Program-made: the position numbers and the translations under genes
The notes under the pieces: generated by a model
What the model was told of the DNA's origin: nothing
The model's input: only the letters and a program-made list of their open reading frames with translations
The model's database searches: none
Part shown: piece by piece, positions 59,775 to 64,000 of the stretch
Position numbering within the stretch: position 1 is the first letter of the stretch
How the letters are laid out: every line of letters starts with the position of its first letter
Assembly: GCA_017311315.1 (NCBI GenBank)
Contig: CM029634.1
Span: 18,865,891 to 18,929,890, forward strand
DNA from: Dendrocalamus latiflorus
Taxonomy: Eukaryota; Streptophyta; Magnoliopsida; Poales; Poaceae
Reading direction: 5' to 3'
DNA: 64,000 nucleotides

Positions 59775-61856
59775 TAGGGGTGAAAACGGATCGGATACGG
59801 ACGGATATTGCTCATCCCGTATCCGTTTCCATATTTTTTGTCGGAGTCAGAATCGGATAGTGCCGGATACGAATACGCATGCGGATATTCTCGGTCACGA
59901 ATACGGATCGAATACATGCCGCTTCGGATACGGTTAGTCTCGGTCACGAATATTTAGTCGGATAATGCGCGGAAGCAAATTTTACACGATGACAGAGACA
60001 AATTAAGCAACTAGTAAATTCTAACTAGCAAAGTAGCAACTAGCAAGTAAATTGTAGATGCTAGTTAAACAAATAGTAGTCTAGTAGCTAACTAGCTACA
60101 TGCCTACATGCAACACAGTTCAAAAGTACGAATTGCTCATAAAGTAGTCTAGTACATCACTAGTTCATCATAGTTCATCACATTTACATCACAAATGACC
60201 AACTGCTGTGGAAGTGCCAGCAGGGGATGCTCCTGTGCTTGCACAAATGCTCGCACTTCCACTTGCAGCAGCCATCTCAAATTATCAATATCCTACAACC
60301 AAATTAGAAGAAGATTATGCATTATCACATCTCAGGGGCAGTGCTTTCACCGGATGCTCTTGCTGACATGATTAGAAATGAGAAAAATCAGTGTCTCAAT
60401 TACAGGCATGAAGTAAGAATGAAGTGAATAAAATAGCCAAAGCTAGCAGACTTCTGCATGTGGTGCAATTGCAAAGGAACTTCAACGAAACATCAAATTT
60501 CCAAAAGTGATCTAAACCACTCATATATCAATAATGACTGATGAGCATTTGTGCAGCCAACTTTTTTTGTTGAAATAATACTATGCTTGGAGGAAAACAC
60601 AGCTTTACATGCCCCAGATCCAGATACAGCAATAGAAATGTAGTAATATATGCATGCAATACAATTCTAAGAACAAGGATTAACTGTATGACACTGTTTG
60701 CAGCAAGTGACTGTGCATATATCAGTTTGGTGATTAAGCTCAGCTGTCATGGCAAAGCATCCTACCACAGCAAGCCAAGAGTTTAAAGTTTAAATAGCCG
60801 ATCATTCAAGGTCTAAGTCTTTCCATACATTTCTTAATGCAAGATCATTCGATTAATTCCAACATCCAGAGCTACAAAAGCAATTCATCTTGCTTATGAA
60901 ATGATAATTATCAAATAGGCTCTCTGAAGTTAAATCCATAGGCACATAAGGAACAAAATACGTTATGAATCTCGACCCTATAGCAGCTTATCAAATGCAA
61001 TCAGTCCTAATGATGATACCTTATCAAATGCTGACAGTCTTTCTCAGGCAATCCCTATAGCAGCTTGGTTGGCCATAGCATTAGCAATGAAGTTGGTTTG
61101 CCACCTGTGAAGGAGAGGCGGGAGCTGACGGCGGTGGCGTTCCGTGGAGGCAGCGGTGCTGGTCCGTGGGGGCGAAGGCGGGCGGCATCGGCTCCGGTTT
61201 GTGGGGGAGGAGAGGCGGGCGGGCGGCGGCGCCGGTCTGCGGGGACGGAGATGGCGGAGAGGCGGCGCCGGTTTGCGAGGACGGAGATGGCGGAGAGGCG
61301 GCGCCGGTCTGCGGGGGTGGAGAGGCGGCGCCGGTCTGCGGGGACGGAGATGGCGGAGAGGCGGCGCCGGTCGCGGGGGCGGAGAGGCGGCGCCGGTCGC
61401 GGAGGCGGGAGGCGGCGCCGGTCGCGGGGGCGGAGAGGCGGCGCCGGTCGCGGGGGCGGAGAGCCGGCCGCGGGGGCGGAGAACCCAAATTCCCGATCTG
61501 AATTTTCAATTTTGGGCGCCGCTCGCCAGGGATGCAGGGAGGCAGGAATTAGGGTTCGCCGGTAGTGGGCTGCGCCTAGCGTCGCTCGGTCCGTCGGATG
61601 CATTGGGCCGGGCCGTTAACGTTATTCGGATAGTTACCGGATAATAATCCGGTAACTATCCGGGAAATTATCCGGATAGCTCCGTATCCGTCGGATACTG
61701 TTTGTTCCGAATCCGTATCCGTATCCGACAAAAAATATCCGAATCCGTATCCGTATCCGACAAAATTCCGGATATCCGAAAAAATGCTCCGAATTGTATC
61801 CGAATTAAAACGGACGGACGGTCGGTCGGGAAATATCCGCTCCGTTTACACCCCTA
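59775..61856 (-). mobile_element. Non-autonomous hAT element, 2.08 kb, with subterminal CGGAT repeats
   Basis: GTCATAAT flanks it exactly (59767-59774 and 61857-61864). Terminal inverted repeats are TAGGGGTGAAAACGGATCGG on the left and TAGGGGTGTAAACGGAGCGG at the right, inverted. Both subterminal regions are packed with GGATACGGAT/ATCCGTATCC. Inside is a GC-rich minisatellite (about 61170-61475). A minus-strand ATG (about 60274) opens a short frame, MAAASGSASICASTGASPAG, then a stop near 60196; this looks like the start of a lost transposase. Orientation is inferred from that remnant. Confidence 0.88.
61170..61475. repeat. GC-rich minisatellite inside the hAT element
   Basis: Variants of GAGAGGCGGCGCCGGT, followed by CTGCGGGGACGGAGATGGCG or CGCGGGGGCG, repeat about ten times. 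The units encode Arg/Gly-rich or Pro/Arg-rich strings in every frame, which explains the long overlapping ORFs. Confidence 0.9.
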
Positions 61857-61864
61857 GTCATAAT

Positions 61865-62599
61865 TCTTGCCATAAAATTTGACAAACTTCATCTTTGGAT
61901 TCATCAAGTACCTGAAAGTAGATGAGCAAACAGTATCTCAGCAAGTGTTCGAAAAATGTGAATTGTAGTGGTTACAGATCAAACAGTGAAAGGAGAGTGT
62001 GGTAGTGGAGATGACAAATGAAAAATGCTTACCCCTTTCCCATGCGCAGGGCAACCATATTTATATTCACATGCGGAGTATTTTACAATCATGCCCTTAC
62101 ACTCATGCACTCTCTGTAGAGACATTTATGTCATTATACACCTCCTATTTTGGTCTTTGCAATCCTTTAGCAGGCCGGCTGGGTTTAGGTGGGGCCACCT
62201 CTACAACAGGAGCCTCTCATGGTGAATGGCTTCACGGGCCGAAGCCATGTCGCCGAGTCATTTGACCCCCTCCGTCCCTACGGCCTGTGACCTTCTGTGT
62301 TCTTGGGCTGAAATTGTTTTGCCGGTGCAGCACGGCCTAGTGGCATGGACGAGAAGTCGAAGTTGCTGCCGAAGGCGTCCTCCGGTCACGAGATGTATGC
62401 TCCCAGCAGAGCCGGTCCATCGAGACGAAGCCGAGTCAGCATCCGGTTTCGTTCCGCGGACATGCAGGCTTTGAGCGGTGTTGTGCTCCGCCACAGCTCA
62501 TTAGCGCAAGGCAGGAGTATGGTTCCATGGCACAAAGCATTATATGCCAATTTAGAATTGTATGTGCCGTGAGATGTCCAATGCCAGATGACGGAGTCT
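61865..62599. other. Spacer, no gene recognised
   Basis: Short frames only, with no family resemblance. Confidence 0.35.
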
Positions 62600-63660
62600 G
62601 GGACTCCTTGCTGTAGCTGAACCTAAGCTAAAGCTGAGCAGAGAACAAAAAGTCAGAGATGGCGCTCGGGCTATAGGGTCCATGCAAATCCGTCATCCAC
62701 TTATTGTTGGAAAGAGCTTCTTGAATCCTGGTCAGCTTTTTTCGAGAGTTCTTAGCTCTATCCCAAATGGCCGGAGCTAAATTACGAACACTACGCCCTT
62801 GTAGACAAGCATCGGTCCAAAACAGTGTTGAGGCGCCATCCCCAATCTCGACGGTCACTGATGACTAAACAGGTCTTTAGTTGCCTGATCTTCCTGTAGA
62901 CGAACGCGCTTCCATAACCAGGAGGGGTCAATGTGTGTTAGACACTAATCTTGATTAGTATTTAGTTGCATGTTAAGCAATAAAAATATGTCTGCATTAG
63001 CTGAGACGTGTGCGTTGAGGCCTTAGTGCGCAAGTAGATGCACATGTGTACGTCTTGCATGCTTGCATGTTTGGTACCTGCCCAGTGCTTGGTCGCCGGG
63101 AGAACAAGTCATGCGCGCGCAGAGCGGATCATGGCGAACGAGTCATGCACGCGCAGAGCGGATCGTGGCAGAGTTGCATGCAAGTATGAGTTTCTTATAT
63201 ATCCCTGTACCCGTGAGTTCTTAGTTGAGAAGAACAGAAAAGTAAGAAGAGTTTGGCTATGCGGTTGCGGCCAACAGAAAAAACTCTGAGTTCTTACTCC
63301 GATCATCTTCTTGCGTGTGTATTCATTTTCTTGTACTGTGCCCTATCCAGCAATATTCAGAAAACAACAGAGCGTTGCGTCCAGAGACACTAATCTTGTG
63401 TTCTGCTTTGTCCACCTCCTGAGTGAGTGCATTCTTGAGTGATCTTCTGAATTTTTTTTCTCCATTGAGTGTGCAACGATCCTTGGCTTGAAACCAACAA
63501 TGTGTGCCAAGCACTCCTAGCGTGCTCAAAAGGTAATGCTTGCTAGCTTAAGATCGACAATACCCAGCCCACCATACAAATATGACTCTTGAGGCCTTCT
63601 TGCCGGCGAACTTCATGGGCGACAAATCAGCTGATCGGAGCCATCAACAGCGAATTCAAA
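62600..63660 (-). mobile_element. LINE remnant (3' part of ORF2), interrupted by an insertion
   Basis: On the minus strand, 62640-62850 gives VEIGDGASTLFWTDACLQGR, NLAPAIWDRAK and IQEALSNNKWMTDL, typical of the region before zf-RVT in plant LINEs. IDPSWLWKRV lies near 62900-62930. A GLGIVDLKLAS-like phrase in the opposite flank (about 63545-63580) matches the GGLGFRDL position of LINE RT tails. The two parts are separated by 62954-63385. Several stops. Confidence 0.7.
62954..63385. mobile_element. 432 bp insertion bounded by 13 bp direct repeats
   Basis: GACACTAATCTTG occurs at 62941-62953 and 63386-63398, on both sides of an insertion that splits the LINE remnant. It contains a roughly 32 bp tandem duplication near 63106-63170 (GTCATGC-CGCGCAGAGCGGATC-TGGC). 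No poly(A), TG/CA ends or clear inverted repeats were seen, so the class is open. Confidence 0.6.
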
Positions 63661-63896
63661 TTTCGAATTCCAAATCGGAGAAGCCTTGCACCTCTCTGTT
63701 GATCGAACGCGCCCGAGATTTTGGAAGGTCTTGGTGGGCCTTATTACCAACTGGGCCCAGGGACCGAAATAGGGTATTGGTGTGTGGGAATACCTTAGTT
63801 CATCCGCCGCCGAAAGCTTCTGACGGCGGTATCTCTTCTCCCACCAAAAAATCGATCTGGTACCCGGGGGCGCCGTCGTTCGCTGAGGTCGTCGTC
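63661..63896 (+). other. Spacer or leader before a partial ORF
   Basis: GC-richer sequence leading into the ORF at 63897. The frame before that ATG is also partly open (PGAPSFAEVVV). Confidence 0.35.
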
Positions 63897-64000
63897 ATGC
63901 CACCCTACCCTCGATCATTTGAGAACCGGCACGGCCTAGGTCGGGGGCGCGGTGAGGGATTTGGGGGACGAGGTCGTGGCGAAGTTCAATCCCAAGGGGG
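63897..64000 (+). CDS. Partial Gly/Arg-rich ORF at the window edge, possibly LINE ORF1
   Basis: From ATG 63897 the frame MPPYPRSFENRHGLGRGRGE continues open past the end. In-frame upstream sequence SFAEVVV resembles the SYAEVV phrase near the start of some plant LINE gag proteins, and an RGRG-rich stretch follows. It could equally be an RGG-type host protein. Too short to decide. Confidence 0.35.
   Translation, partial: MPPYPRSFENRHGLGRGRGEGFGGRGRGEVQSQG

Noticed and set aside
61055..61644. ORFs up to 182 codons on both strands
   Set aside because: Generated by the GC-rich minisatellite inside the hAT element.

Overview
This is eukaryotic nuclear DNA from a grass, almost certainly rice or a close Oryza relative. 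Genes have several GT-AG introns, coding exons are GC-rich with a falling gradient, spacers are AT-rich, and transposons are dense and nested. The best anchor is a complete mitochondrial WHIRLY gene (WHY2 type). From memory its rice counterpart lies on the short arm of chromosome 2; I could not check this here.

Layout, left to right. (1) The last two coding exons of an arabinose-5-phosphate isomerase gene (+) are followed by a 5.4 kb L1-type LINE inserted in its 3' flank with a 9 bp target duplication. (2) WHY2 (-) has eight coding exons; its first intron holds MITEs nested three deep. (3) An IRX15-type DUF579 xylan gene (-) follows. (4) From 16.5 to 23.3 kb there is a gene-poor stretch with a dispersed direct duplication flanking a 2.76 kb solo LTR (TSD AGTAT). 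(5) A two-exon gene (-) for a small protein with a zinc-finger-like C-terminus has a 5.4 kb intron holding an LTR and a hAT element; its reading frame appears broken in exon 2. (6) A 5'-truncated RTE-type LINE (-) lies at 29.8-32.1 kb. (7) A ten-exon O-fucosyltransferase gene (+) has one GC-AG intron. (8) A PV42-type CBS-domain gene (+) carries a 7 bp tandem duplication that shifts its frame. (9) A decayed Ty1/copia fragment and a long spacer reach to 50.7 kb. (10) An IST1-like ESCRT-III regulator gene (+) has six exons, with a GC-rich insertion in intron 3. (11) A single-exon F-box/DUF295 gene (+) follows. (12) A 2.1 kb non-autonomous hAT element with a GC-rich minisatellite, LINE debris, and a glycine/arginine-rich partial ORF close the window.

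The host genes are unrelated housekeeping and cell-wall genes and form no pathway cluster: Kdo precursor supply, organelle DNA maintenance, xylan deposition, O-fucosylation, SnRK1-type CBS sensing, endosomal sorting and F-box proteins. No novel multi-gene system is evident. The most useful observations are insertion histories readable from exact target duplications, two host genes with apparent frame breaks, and one non-canonical intron.

All exon boundaries were placed by hand from splice consensus, codon phase and family similarity. None was tested against transcripts.
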